Part shown: positions 16,560 to 25,138 of the stretch, piece after piece
Layout of the letters: the number at the start of each line of letters is the position of its first letter
Position numbering within the stretch: the first letter of the stretch is position 1
NCBI GenBank assembly: GCA_903875225.1
Contig: CAIQVJ010000128.1
Location: forward strand, 1 to 64,000
Direction: 5' to 3'
DNA length: 64,000 nt
DNA from: an uncultured Pseudomonadota bacterium
GTDB taxonomy: Bacteria; Myxococcota_A; UBA796; SXON01
Position numbers and translations under genes: made by a program
Notes under the pieces: model-generated
Databases searched by the model: none
Told to the model about the DNA's origin: nothing
What the model saw: the letters and a program-made list of their open reading frames with translations, nothing else

Positions 16560-16707
16560 GGCCCCTGCCCCGCGGTCATGCCTGCGGCCCCGATCGCCGC
16601 GCCGAACCTGTCCAATCCGCACCACACCATCGACGCCACCACGTCCAGCGCCGAATGCGGTGCCCGAACCGCCGCAGCCACCACGTGGCGAACGTCAGCC
16701 TTTCCGC

Positions 16708-18630
16708 CTACCAATGCCCGTTCGCCGCCGCCCGGCAGGCCTCGGGCGGAGCCGGACGCTTCAGGCAGGCCGCGAGGGCCCGCTCCGCCCCGCGCGCGTC
16801 ACCCAGGTGCCGAAGAGCCACCGCCCGGCCGTACTCGGAGCCCGCGTCCACGGGGCGCACCCGGTCGAGCCCGTCGAGCGCATCGAGCGCCTGTGGCCAC
16901 CGCTTCAATGCGAGCAGCGCCTCCACGAGCGACTTTCGGGCATCGACGGCGGGGGGGTAGCGCACGATCTCGTCCTCGAGCCACGTCACCGCGTCGGCCG
17001 GCGCGCCCGCACGGAGCGCGATCCGCCCCAATGCGCCGCGGAGAAGGCGCTGATCGGGTTGCGCGGACAACGCGCGCTCGAGCCAGTCGGCCGCCGCCGG
17101 GTCTCCACGTTCGGCCAGCGCGAGCCCCAGGAGCCCCATCTGCCCGGGGGTGGGCGGAATCTCGGTCGCAGCTTCGGAGAGGTAGGGCGCCGCCTCCGCG
17201 AGCCGCCCGGTGTGCGCGAGGATCTCCCCCAGCGTGGCGCGCGCCTCGGCAGAGGGCCAGTCGCGCACGATCGCCCGCGCCTCGGGGAGCGCGCCCTCGG
17301 GGTCGGATCGGCCCCGCATCGCCACGGTGAGCAGGCGGGTCATCGGCCCGTCCGGGTCCGTGGCGCGCAACGTGGCCAGCCCGGCGAGGGCTGCGGGCTC
17401 CTCCCCGCGCGCCAGGGCCTGCCCGATGTCCCGGATGGACTCATAGGCGGCGATCCCGTCGATGGGGTCGATGTCGGCGTGACGCCCGGGGGCGGCCGAC
17501 CCGAGGTAGCCCAGGCTCTGGAGCATCGCGACGGCGGGTGCCGGACCCGGCCCGACGGGGCCCGACCCGGACGGGGAGGCCGCAAAATGCGCGAGGTAGG
17601 CAGGGGACGGCTCGCCGACGGGGCCCGCGATCGCCTGATCCAGCGGATCGTAGCGCCGGAGCCGGGTGGTCCGGACGAGCGACCCCCGGGCGTCGACCTG
17701 CACGTCGATGGGCGCCCAGCCGAGGTGGTTTGCGAGGTAGTGGCTCTCCACGAACACGGGGGACCCGGGCTCGTCGATGCGCCGCCCGTCGACGCCAGGA
17801 GGCACCGGAATGCCGGCCCAGGAGAGGAGCGTCGGCATCACGTCCACCGTGGATACCGGCTCCTGCTCGACGCGAGGGGCCATGCCGCCCGGCGGGCGAG
17901 CGATGAGCGGCACCCCCGTGGTGGAAGCGAAGGCGAGCGCTCCGTGCTCGCGCTCACCGTGATCGCCACGCCCCTCGCCGTGGTCCGCGACCACCACGAT
18001 GCCGGTGTCCGCCCACTCGGAGCGAGCACGCAGGGCCGCCAGGAGCCGGCCGATCTGCGCGTCTGCGAAGGCCACCTCGCCGAGGTACGGATCTCCACCC
18101 GCAGCGGGCGGCTCGTACGGAAAGTGCGGATCGTAGAGGTGCACCCACAGGAAGACGGGCGCGCCGTGGTGATCCCCGGCGAGCCACCCGAGCGCTGCGT
18201 CGACGACCGCGTCACCCCGCCTCTCCACGTCGACCGGGGCATCGAACCACAGGAACCCCTGGTCGAAGCCGCTGGTCGGCCCCAACAACTGCGCGCCGAC
18301 AGCCGCTCCCGTGTCGTACCCGCGCTGGGCGAGCACCTCGGCGAGCGTGACCTCCGAGGCCGGCAGTCGCAGGTCGCTGTTGTCGCGCACCCCGGTCGAG
18401 GTGGGCCAGCGGCCGGTCATCAGCGAAGCGTGCGCCGGGATCGTGAGCGGAACGGTCGTCCGCGCTTCCGCGTATCGCACGCCCTCCGCGGCGAGGCTGT
18501 CGATTCCCGGGGTCGCCTGCCCGCCGTACGCGCCGATGGCGTCGCGACGGGTCGTGTCCAGCGTGACCAGCACCAGGTCGGGCGGGCGGCCGCAGGCGTA
18601 CAGGAGGAGCCAGAGCGGCATTGGCAGCAT
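16708..18630 (-). CDS. Sulfatase-like lipoprotein with C-terminal TPR repeats
   Basis: 640 residues. The start MLPMPLWLLLYACG carries a lipobox (LYAC); a second ATG three codons on is also possible. The alkaline-phosphatase/sulfatase fold is clear: DLVLVTLDTTRRD (metal Asp pair), VPLTIPAHASLMTG (nucleophile segment), LWVHLYDPHFPY and VVVADHGEG (metal Asp-His). In true sulfatases the nucleophile motif is C/S-x-P-x-R; here it is T63-I-P-A-H, so formylglycine cannot form. The C-terminal ~240 residues show TPR-like helix pairs (for instance ARATLGEILAHTGRLAEAAP). Similar sulfatase-TPR lipoproteins occur in myxobacteria and acidobacteria; function unknown, possibly a phosphatase or a non-enzymatic binder. 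The gene follows the phosphoesterase gene by 38 nt. Confidence 0.85.
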   Translation of the reverse strand: MLPMPLWLLLYACGRPPDLVLVTLDTTRRDAIGAYGGQATPGIDSLAAEGVRYAEARTTVPLTIPAHASLMTGRWPTSTGVRDNSDLRLPASEVTLAEVLAQRGYDTGAAVGAQLLGPTSGFDQGFLWFDAPVDVERRGDAVVDAALGWLAGDHHGAPVFLWVHLYDPHFPYEPPAAGGDPYLGEVAFADAQIGRLLAALRARSEWADTGIVVVADHGEGRGDHGEREHGALAFASTTGVPLIARPPGGMAPRVEQEPVSTVDVMPTLLSWAGIPVPPGVDGRRIDEPGSPVFVESHYLANHLGWAPIDVQVDARGSLVRTTRLRRYDPLDQAIAGPVGEPSPAYLAHFAASPSGSGPVGPGPAPAVAMLQSLGYLGSAAPGRHADIDPIDGIAAYESIRDIGQALARGEEPAALAGLATLRATDPDGPMTRLLTVAMRGRSDPEGALPEARAIVRDWPSAEARATLGEILAHTGRLAEAAPYLSEAATEIPPTPGQMGLLGLALAERGDPAAADWLERALSAQPDQRLLRGALGRIALRAGAPADAVTWLEDEIVRYPPAVDARKSLVEALLALKRWPQALDALDGLDRVRPVDAGSEYGRAVALRHLGDARGAERALAACLKRPAPPEACRAAANGHW

Positions 18631-18668
18631 GTAATCGTGCGGCGGGCCGGGGGCATCGCCACGGGCGG

Positions 18669-19580
18669 CTAGTGCACCCCGAGGACCGCCCACAACAGGG
18701 AGTCGGACCAGGAGCCCGCAACGCGCTCCACGGGGCGCACCGTGAGGATCATCACCTCCGGTGGAACGCCGAGCCGAAGCGGTAGGAAGCTCGTGCCCAC
18801 GCCGCTCGTGACCACCAGGGACTGACCCCGGGCCTCGTACACGCCCCGCGGGTAGCTGAGCAGGAGGGGACTCCCGATCCACGGCAGGGCGACCTGACCG
18901 CCGTGGTTGTGCCCCGCGACCAGCAGGGCCACCCGGGAGGGCATGTCGTCGAAGACCTCCGGGTTGTGGGTCATCGCCAGCACCGGCAGCCCATCCTGTG
19001 GCAGGGCCCGGATCGCGCCGGCCATCCCGGCGTGCAGGGTCGTGGAGTCGCCCACGCCCACCAACCAGAACCCACCCCCCGGGGCCCACAGGAGCCGGCT
19101 GGTGTTCTCCAACACAGGGATGCCCTCCGCCCCGAACGCCTCGCGGATCCCGCCCGCCCGGGACCACCAGTCGTGGTTGCCGAGCACGGCGAACACCCCC
19201 AGCGGGGCCTCGAGCTCGCCCAGCAGCGGGGCGTAGGAGGCCACCGGGACCGGCTCTCCACCGAGCACATCGTTGGCATAGTCCCCGAGCAGCAGCACCA
19301 GGTCCGGATGCTGGTCATTGGTGCGCGCAACGAGCGTCCGGATGCTCGCGAGATCGACGTAGGGAGAGCCGACGTGCAGGTCGGCGATCAGCGCGATGCG
19401 CAGCGGCGGACCGTTCCAGGCAGCCGGCGCCACCTCCTCGGGCTGCATCAGCAGCTCGGCAGGCTCGATGCAGACGGCTTCGACACCTACACCTACGGCA
19501 CCGAGGGCCGACACCCCGCCCCCGACCCCACAGAGGAGCAGGATCGCGGGAGGCAGGGAGCGGAGCGCGGGGAGCTGCAT
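18669..19580 (-). CDS. Membrane-linked metallophosphoesterase (YaeI/YkuE-like)
   Basis: 303 residues from ATG 19580, preceded by GGGGGC. An N-terminal hydrophobic segment (AILLLCGVGGGVSALGAVGVGV) acts as signal or anchor. The calcineurin-like phosphoesterase motifs are all present: IADLHVG (D-x-H), LLGDYANDV (GD), VLGNHDWW (GNHD), AMTHNPEVF and AGHNHGGQV (GHxH). YaeI/YkuE-type enzymes of this layout act outside the cytoplasm on phosphodiesters such as UDP-sugar lipids. It is the first gene of a leftward pair with the sulfatase-like gene. The 123 nt to the divergent lipoprotein at 19704 must hold both promoters. Confidence 0.88.
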   Translation of the reverse strand: MQLPALRSLPPAILLLCGVGGGVSALGAVGVGVEAVCIEPAELLMQPEEVAPAAWNGPPLRIALIADLHVGSPYVDLASIRTLVARTNDQHPDLVLLLGDYANDVLGGEPVPVASYAPLLGELEAPLGVFAVLGNHDWWSRAGGIREAFGAEGIPVLENTSRLLWAPGGGFWLVGVGDSTTLHAGMAGAIRALPQDGLPVLAMTHNPEVFDDMPSRVALLVAGHNHGGQVALPWIGSPLLLSYPRGVYEARGQSLVVTSGVGTSFLPLRLGVPPEVMILTVRPVERVAGSWSDSLLWAVLGVH

Positions 19581-19703
19581 GCCCCCAGACTGTACGACAG
19601 CCTCGAGGCGATGGGACAGAGCCCGTGAACGAATGTGTACGCAGGACGCCTTCACTCTTTTTCGAGCACGGATCGGGATCGCGGAAATGGTACGATCCCC
19701 GCC

Positions 19704-21113
19704 ATGTGGTCCACAACCATCCTCATCCTCCTCGCCTGCACCCACACCAAGGACACCCCGGGAGACACCCCAGGAGACGACTCGGATTCGAGCAGCCCGG
19801 GGACGGCCAACTCGGCAGCGTTCGTCGAGCAGAGTGTTCCGCCCACCGCCAACACGTCGGAGCCGCTCACGGCCACCGTCACGATGAGGAACACCGGTAC
19901 GGCCACCTGGTCGTTCGCCAACGGGTACTACCTGGGCTCGGACGCCCCGCAGGACAACTTCACGTGGGGCACCAACCGCGGCGCCCTGAGCGCCGATGCC
20001 TCGATCCCACCGGGGGGCGCCGCCACGTTCACGCTGAACCTCACTGCGCCGGCCACGGCGGGCGACTACCCGATGCAGTGGCGCATGCTCCAGGACGCCG
20101 TGGAGTGGTTCGGGGACTCGAGCGCGCCAGCGACCGTCGCCGTGGCGACAGGCGCCCCGGCCTGGACCACGGTCACCGAAGCGCAGCTCCGGGCCTGGCG
20201 CGGGTCGATCGCGACCACGCTCGCCCCCGTCCCGTGCGGCCCCCGTCCGGGCGCCGCCGACAACGCAGTGTTCACTGCCCAGTACGACTCCTCCTGCTGG
20301 ACAGCGGCCGATCGCACCCTCGCACGGGACGCGCTCCGCGCCCACGGCTACACCCACTGGCCCATCGGCCCGCTCGTCCAGAACGGCTACCACGACCAGT
20401 ACCCCGACTCGGACTGGCTCTCCAACCCCGACGGGTTCCTCGACAACGTGGAGGAGCTCTGGAACAATGGCCTCTACCCCGCCATCTTCCTGCTCCCGGA
20501 CACGGGGCTCTGCGCGGACGGGTCCTCGATCGACCGCGACTGCGTCGAGACGACCCTCACCCCGATCTACACCTCGGCCCGGTTCCAGTCCCTCGCGCGC
20601 GTCGTGGTGCTCGCCTGGGAGCCGAGCTACTCCGCCGACGATTGGCAGTGGGGCGTGCAGTGGATGGCACGGGTGTTCCCGAACGCGCTGCGGTACATCC
20701 ACTTCCCGAGCGGGCACGGGGCACCGGGGCGGGGGGAGGAGATGGAGCCGAACGGCCCGTATGCCAACGAGGCGGCCATGTGGGAGCCCGTCGCGCCCTA
20801 CATCCACGGCTTTCTCATGCAGTCGACCTCCACGTTCGGCGGGGAGACGGGGGACGGGCGCACGCCCGAGGACCAGTTCGTCTACGACCTCGGTGACTTC
20901 GTCCGACGCTTTCGGGATGGCTACGCCGGCTGGCCCACCGCGGGCGCAGGCGGCGCCCCGATCGACGTCGTCGCGTTCGAGTACGCCAGCTACTACTGCA
21001 ACGCCGACAGCTCGCAGGGTTCGCCCACCGACGTAGCGGCGCGTGCGATCACCTGGGGCCAGCTGGCCCAGGGCGTCGACGGAGTCGTCGGGTTCGGCGA
21101 CGCCGGCCCATGA
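19704..21113 (+). CDS. Lipoprotein with an Nbr1/FW-type Ig-like domain and a putative glycosidase-like domain
   Basis: 469 residues from ATG 19704, chosen because MWSTTILILLACTHTK is a lipoprotein signal (LLAC). An Asp/Thr/Ser linker is followed by an Ig-like module of the Nbr1 FW type (ATVTMRNTGTATW, then NGYYLGSD and YPMQWRMLQDAVEWFGD, with the conserved Trp residues). The remaining ~330 residues include a Cys-containing domain with VVVLAWEPSYSADDWQWGVQW, which resembles the acid/base-bearing strand of TIM-barrel glycosidases, but I cannot assign a family. Expected location is the outer membrane or periplasm. The next gene starts 26 nt downstream. Confidence 0.75.
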   Translation: MWSTTILILLACTHTKDTPGDTPGDDSDSSSPGTANSAAFVEQSVPPTANTSEPLTATVTMRNTGTATWSFANGYYLGSDAPQDNFTWGTNRGALSADASIPPGGAATFTLNLTAPATAGDYPMQWRMLQDAVEWFGDSSAPATVAVATGAPAWTTVTEAQLRAWRGSIATTLAPVPCGPRPGAADNAVFTAQYDSSCWTAADRTLARDALRAHGYTHWPIGPLVQNGYHDQYPDSDWLSNPDGFLDNVEELWNNGLYPAIFLLPDTGLCADGSSIDRDCVETTLTPIYTSARFQSLARVVVLAWEPSYSADDWQWGVQWMARVFPNALRYIHFPSGHGAPGRGEEMEPNGPYANEAAMWEPVAPYIHGFLMQSTSTFGGETGDGRTPEDQFVYDLGDFVRRFRDGYAGWPTAGAGGAPIDVVAFEYASYYCNADSSQGSPTDVAARAITWGQLAQGVDGVVGFGDAGP

Positions 21114-21138
21114 CCAGCCGGAGGCGGGGCAGCCGGCC

Positions 21139-22707
21139 TTGATCACGCGCCGTGATCAGGCCGCGATCGGCGTGCTCGCGCTGCTCTCCCTCGTCCTCGG
21201 CGCCTGGCGCTGCCTCGGCTCGGAGTACCCCGGGCTCGCGCTCTCCGTTCCCGACGACGCCTACTACTACCTGCTGCCTGCCTGGAATTTCAGCCGCATC
21301 GGCTTCTTCACCTTCGACGGTCTCCACCCCACGTTCGGGTTCCAGCCGCTCTGGGGCCTGCTCCTCGCCGGTATCGGCGCGCTCTGTCCGGACCGCGAGG
21401 TGTTCCTCCGCGCAGCGCTGTTCGGAGGCGAGGCCATGCACGGTGCCACGGTTGTCGTGCTCGGGCTCGCGGGCTGGAGGCTCGGCGGGCGGACCTCCGC
21501 TGCCGTCGCGTGCGGCTTGTTCCTGGCGAACCTTCCGTTCCTGCGCGCGAGCACCTGCGGCATGGAGAACGCGCTGTACGGGCTGCTCCTGGCCCTGAAC
21601 CTGCTCGCCGCGTTGCCCGTCGGGGCCGTCTCGCGGATCGGGGCCTCGCCCCCCACACCGGCCTCCCGCGCGGTCGTCGGGCTTCTGGGCAGCGGCCTGC
21701 TGATCGGGCTCCTGCCGTTCGCCCGGCTCACCCCCGGTTCGCTCGCCGCGACCCTCGTCCTCGGCGCGCTCGGTGTGCGGCGCCGGGGCTGGCCGTGCGC
21801 CATCGGCCTGTGCGGCACGCTCTGCGCTGGCCTCGTCGCCGAGCGATGCCTCCTGGGTCACTGGTTCCCGACCTCCGGCACCAGCAAGCTCCAAGGGTTC
21901 GTAGACGGGCTCTGGGGCCTCGACCTCTCCGGCTGGCTCCACCTCGCACGGTCGATGGCCGGCTACCCGGTCAGCCAACTGGTGTTCGGGCTCGGCCTGC
22001 CCTCGGTCTATGGCTATGCCGAGAAGGCCTGGTGGTGCGCACCTGCGCTCCTGGTCGCGCTCCTGGCCGCCGCCCGGTCCCTTCGCCGGTCGAGCCTCGT
22101 CCCGCTCGTCGTCCTGGCGGCCGCCCTGCTCGCATCCACCGCGACGCCACTGCTGCTCAACCGCCGAGGCGTGGAGCTGTACTACTACGTGTGGTACGCG
22201 GTCGAGGCCCCCGTCCTGCTGCCTGTGATCATCGGAGCGGCTGTCGGCGGGTTCAGCCGGTTCGAGAGGGTGGGTGCGGCCATCGCGGCGGTCGGGTGCG
22301 CAGCGGCGCTGGTCACCGCGGAGCAACCGCTCACCGGACTGGACACCGCAAACGACTCCTGGGGAACCTGGCAGCGCGCGATGTGGGAGGCGGCAGCCCG
22401 GGCAAACGTGCTGGTGCCCGCTGGCGAGCGTATCGGCTCGTTCAACGCCGGACTGCTCGGCTACGCGTGCGACCGCACGGTCATCAACCTCGACGGACTG
22501 GCGAACGACGAGATCCTCGGCAGGACCTCGATCTACGACTACGTCCGGGCGCAGCGGATCACCTGGATGATCGACGCGATGCCCGACGCCGGCTGGTTCG
22601 GCCAGGATCGGTCGCACTTCGACATCGTGGAGACGATCCCCTTCCAGTTTCCGGGTTTCCAGGGGTACTTCATCGCCCGCGTGAATGGCCGACCGCCCCT
22701 CCCCTGA
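21139..22707 (+). CDS. Polytopic membrane protein, probable GT-C type glycosyltransferase
   Basis: About 522 residues with 10 or more hydrophobic segments. TTG 21139 is the best start (GGAGGCGGGGC upstream; translation ITRRDQAAIGVLALLSL begins the first helix). After helix 1 comes VPDDAYYYLLPAWN, then FTFDGLHPTFGFQPLW: an Asp-Asp pair in the first periplasmic loop followed by a G-x-x-P-x-x-G motif, as in GT39/ArnT-like and related GT-C enzymes that use polyprenyl-phosphate sugars. The last ~120 residues form a soluble domain (GSFNAGLLGYACDR, VINLDGLANDE). Acceptor unknown. It may be coexpressed with the preceding lipoprotein. Confidence 0.8.
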   Translation: MITRRDQAAIGVLALLSLVLGAWRCLGSEYPGLALSVPDDAYYYLLPAWNFSRIGFFTFDGLHPTFGFQPLWGLLLAGIGALCPDREVFLRAALFGGEAMHGATVVVLGLAGWRLGGRTSAAVACGLFLANLPFLRASTCGMENALYGLLLALNLLAALPVGAVSRIGASPPTPASRAVVGLLGSGLLIGLLPFARLTPGSLAATLVLGALGVRRRGWPCAIGLCGTLCAGLVAERCLLGHWFPTSGTSKLQGFVDGLWGLDLSGWLHLARSMAGYPVSQLVFGLGLPSVYGYAEKAWWCAPALLVALLAAARSLRRSSLVPLVVLAAALLASTATPLLLNRRGVELYYYVWYAVEAPVLLPVIIGAAVGGFSRFERVGAAIAAVGCAAALVTAEQPLTGLDTANDSWGTWQRAMWEAAARANVLVPAGERIGSFNAGLLGYACDRTVINLDGLANDEILGRTSIYDYVRAQRITWMIDAMPDAGWFGQDRSHFDIVETIPFQFPGFQGYFIARVNGRPPLP

Positions 22708-22743
22708 GGCCGGGCGCTCGTCGAACGCGTGCTGGCGCGCGGA

Positions 22744-22983
22744 TCACCGGGGGCGGCGAGACGCGCGAACCTGCTCCAGGACAGCCTCGTACTTCGCGAC
22801 GTAGGTCGCCACCGGAACGCGGGCGATGGCCTCGCCGATCACGTGCAGCGGCAGGTCATCGAGCCTCTTGAAGCGGATGCAGCTCTTGCCCATGTCGAGC
22901 CGCTTTCCCGCAGCAGCGACCCGGTCACGCAGCCACTCCTCGATCCCGGTCGAGCCGTAGACCGTACACAGATACAGGGCCAT
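22744..22983 (-). pseudogene. C-terminal half of a DUF1801-family protein
   Basis: 79 residues from ATG 22983. KRLDMGKSCIRFKRLDDLP and VIGEAIARVPVATYVAKYEAV match the end of one DUF1801 subgroup, whose members are about 140-150 residues. The in-frame codons just upstream of the ATG still read GARSQKHH, matching the family's S-Q-K-N-H-M segment, but the earlier part is absent and the next gene ends only 49 nt away. So the 5' half has been lost. The fragment may still be translated from the internal ATG; a function is unlikely. Confidence 0.7.
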
Positions 22984-23031
22984 GTGGTGCTTCTGCGACC
23001 GTGCACCCGGGCCGGGAGCCCGCCGACGCCC

Positions 23032-23712
23032 TCACGGATCCTGTCGCAGCATCCCCTGCACCCGCATCACCACGTCGTTGTAGTCCCGGTCGCCGCCCCC
23101 GGTGAGATCCTCGAAGCCGATCAGCCAGGAGCACGCGCCTTCGTAGGTGACCGCCACGTGCTCGACGCCGTCGCTGTTCCGGCTCGCAGGTCCCGACTGC
23201 CAGTGCTCACGGGTGTCGTTGATGTCGATCCCGAAGATGAGCTCGGAGTTGGCGGGGAAGGGCCCAAGCCTGAGCACCTTCCCGGGGGTGTCGGCGTAGG
23301 CGCGGATCAGCTTGAGCGAGTCCGGCGAGTCGAGATCGAGCTCGTCGTCGTAGTCGGTGGAGGACTCGACGAAGGTGACCGTCACGGGCGTGCTCCCATC
23401 GAGCGTGAAGATCTGCGCCGCGGGGTTGGAGGTGTAGCCGTCTTCCGGCTCGTAGCAGGCGTCCGGGGTGCCGGTGTCGGGGGTGCCCGTGTCGGGCGGA
23501 GCGGTGTCGTGGCCGCCCGTGTCGTGGCCGCCGGTGTCGCCGACGGGCAGGGAGCCCGTGTCGTCCCCCGAGCCCCCGTTCGTGTCGGAGGTGTCGACGG
23601 TGTACCCCCCGCTGTCGTCTCCGGACGGGGTCGCGTGCTTCCCGGCGAACCCGTAGTCGGTGCACCCGAAGAGCCCGGGGATGAGCAGGATGCAGCATGA
23701 AGATCGGTACAT
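23032..23712 (-). CDS. Lipoprotein with DUF4114-like domain
   Basis: 226 residues. MYRSSCCILLIPGLFGCTD gives a lipobox (LFGC); a longer start 12 codons upstream is possible but would bury the signal. A long Asp-Thr-Gly linker (VGDTGGHDTGGHDTAPPDTG) spaces the domain from the membrane. The C-terminal domain ends in WLIGFEDLTGGGDRDYNDVV, the typical DUF4114 signature (GFEDhxGGGDxDaNDhh), often found in surface and calcium-binding proteins. Function unknown. 23713-23945 upstream (233 nt, divergent with the next gene) shows only a TAGAAT box at 23895-23900 that could be a -10 for the rightward gene. Confidence 0.85.
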   Translation of the reverse strand: MYRSSCCILLIPGLFGCTDYGFAGKHATPSGDDSGGYTVDTSDTNGGSGDDTGSLPVGDTGGHDTGGHDTAPPDTGTPDTGTPDACYEPEDGYTSNPAAQIFTLDGSTPVTVTFVESSTDYDDELDLDSPDSLKLIRAYADTPGKVLRLGPFPANSELIFGIDINDTREHWQSGPASRNSDGVEHVAVTYEGACSWLIGFEDLTGGGDRDYNDVVMRVQGMLRQDP

Positions 23713-23945
23713 GGCCAGCCTCTGCCGGACCGAAGAAGCAAGCGCCATGCCAACGGATGAACCTGCACTTTGTCACGAACCTGGGGCGCCGAGCGGTCAG
23801 ATGTGGGGCGGGCATGACCCAGGCGCGCGCGTTCCACGTGGCACAGTGGCGAGGGGCATCCGCACTTCTGCGAGGCGCGCCGGGCGCATGCTGTTAGAAT
23901 CGCCCCGTCCAAATCCTGCCCCCCTTCCCCAACACCGGAGTCCCC

Positions 23946-25133
23946 GTGCGTCTTTTCCTGTCCACCTCCACGCTCCTCGTCATCATCCTCGGCTGCGGCG
24001 GCGGCACCACCGCCCCCCCCGCCCCGACCGCGCCCGCTGCCCCCGCCCCCGCCCCCGTCGCGGAAGCCCCGAAGCCCACCGATGGTTACTTCGTGTGGTA
24101 CAACCCTGGAAAGACCCTCTACCACTCCTCTTCGGACGCGAGCACGTGGACAGCCGTCCCCGGCACCTTCCCGCCCGACCTCACGAACTGGTACATCTCC
24201 ATCACGTCCGACGCCGCAGGCCGCCTGTACGCCGGCAAGAGCCCTGCCGCGCTCTTCCACTCGGAGGATGGCGGCAAGAACTGGGCGCCCATCGCCCAGA
24301 CCGCGGCCCCCACCGGCAACGCGGACTACCGCTTCTGCGCCGGCGCGGCTGATGAGCTCTACGGGGTGGGCTCCGATGGCAGCGGCATCTACAGCACCGA
24401 TGCCGGCCAGTCCTGGACCGTGGGCCGCGTCGCCAAGGAAGGCGCGAAGGGCGCGGGCGACGGGTTCAACGGCGGCTGTGCGTTCAGCCCGACGGGCGAC
24501 CTGCTCGTGGACGCCTGGTACTTCGATCCCCCGGGTCCGGTCACCCAGACATCCCACGACCACGGCACCACGTGGTCCGCGCTGCCGCGCGCCGCGAACA
24601 ACACCTCGACCGACGGCCTCGGCTACGTGAACGGCGCGATCTTCTACGCCCAGCACGGTGGCTACACCGGGGCCAAGGTCTCCCGGTTCGACGCCGCGAA
24701 GAACGCCTGGACCGAGACACCTGAGCTCAAGGGCGTCGCGGACCGCGAGTGGGCGCTCACCGTGTTCGCGACCGATGGCACCCGCGTCGTCGGCTGGGAG
24801 AACCCTTCGAAGAACGCCGCTGGCGTGATCAAGAGCTTCGTCCAGATCTCGGATGACGGCGGCGCGACCTTCCGCGCCGTCCCGGGGCCGCTCGCGCAGG
24901 ACCCCACGCCCGACACGTGGGACGAGTACATCGCGATGGGTTGGAGCAATGGCAAGTCGCCCGCGGCCATGCCGGCGCCGAAGCCCGTCGAAGCCCCCGC
25001 GCGCACCACGCACGGCGCGCCGCTGCCCGAGAGCGCGCTGCCGAAGCCCCCGGGTTCTTCGAGCGGGAGCGCGCCTGTCATCTCGCAGCCGAGGCGGTCG
25101 CCCGGTGACGGTCGTCGCAAGGGCAACCACTAG
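23946..25133 (+). CDS. Lipoprotein with BNR/sialidase-like beta-propeller
   Basis: 395 residues, GTG start with GGAG seven bases upstream. MRLFLSTSTLLVIILGCGGG is a lipoprotein signal (ILGC), followed by an Ala-Pro linker. The body has several Asp-box/BNR-like turns (SEDGGKNW, STDAGQSW, SHDHGTTW, SDDGGATF), each S-x-D-x-G-x-x-W/F, which mark beta-propellers of the sialidase or photosystem-assembly-factor type. No Arg triad of true sialidases was identified, so a binding role is as likely as an enzymatic one. The C-terminus is Pro/Ala-rich. The tandem-HTH gene starts 5 nt after its stop, so they probably share a transcript. Confidence 0.82.
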   Translation: MRLFLSTSTLLVIILGCGGGTTAPPAPTAPAAPAPAPVAEAPKPTDGYFVWYNPGKTLYHSSSDASTWTAVPGTFPPDLTNWYISITSDAAGRLYAGKSPAALFHSEDGGKNWAPIAQTAAPTGNADYRFCAGAADELYGVGSDGSGIYSTDAGQSWTVGRVAKEGAKGAGDGFNGGCAFSPTGDLLVDAWYFDPPGPVTQTSHDHGTTWSALPRAANNTSTDGLGYVNGAIFYAQHGGYTGAKVSRFDAAKNAWTETPELKGVADREWALTVFATDGTRVVGWENPSKNAAGVIKSFVQISDDGGATFRAVPGPLAQDPTPDTWDEYIAMGWSNGKSPAAMPAPKPVEAPARTTHGAPLPESALPKPPGSSSGSAPVISQPRRSPGDGRRKGNH

Positions 25134-25138
25134 TCGTC

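Noticed and set aside
23860..23900. A sigma-54 or sigma-70 promoter for the gene at 23946
   Set aside because: A TGGCAC at 23838 region has no TTGC at the required distance, and TAGAAT at 23895 lacks a matching -35, so only a weak -10 note was kept.
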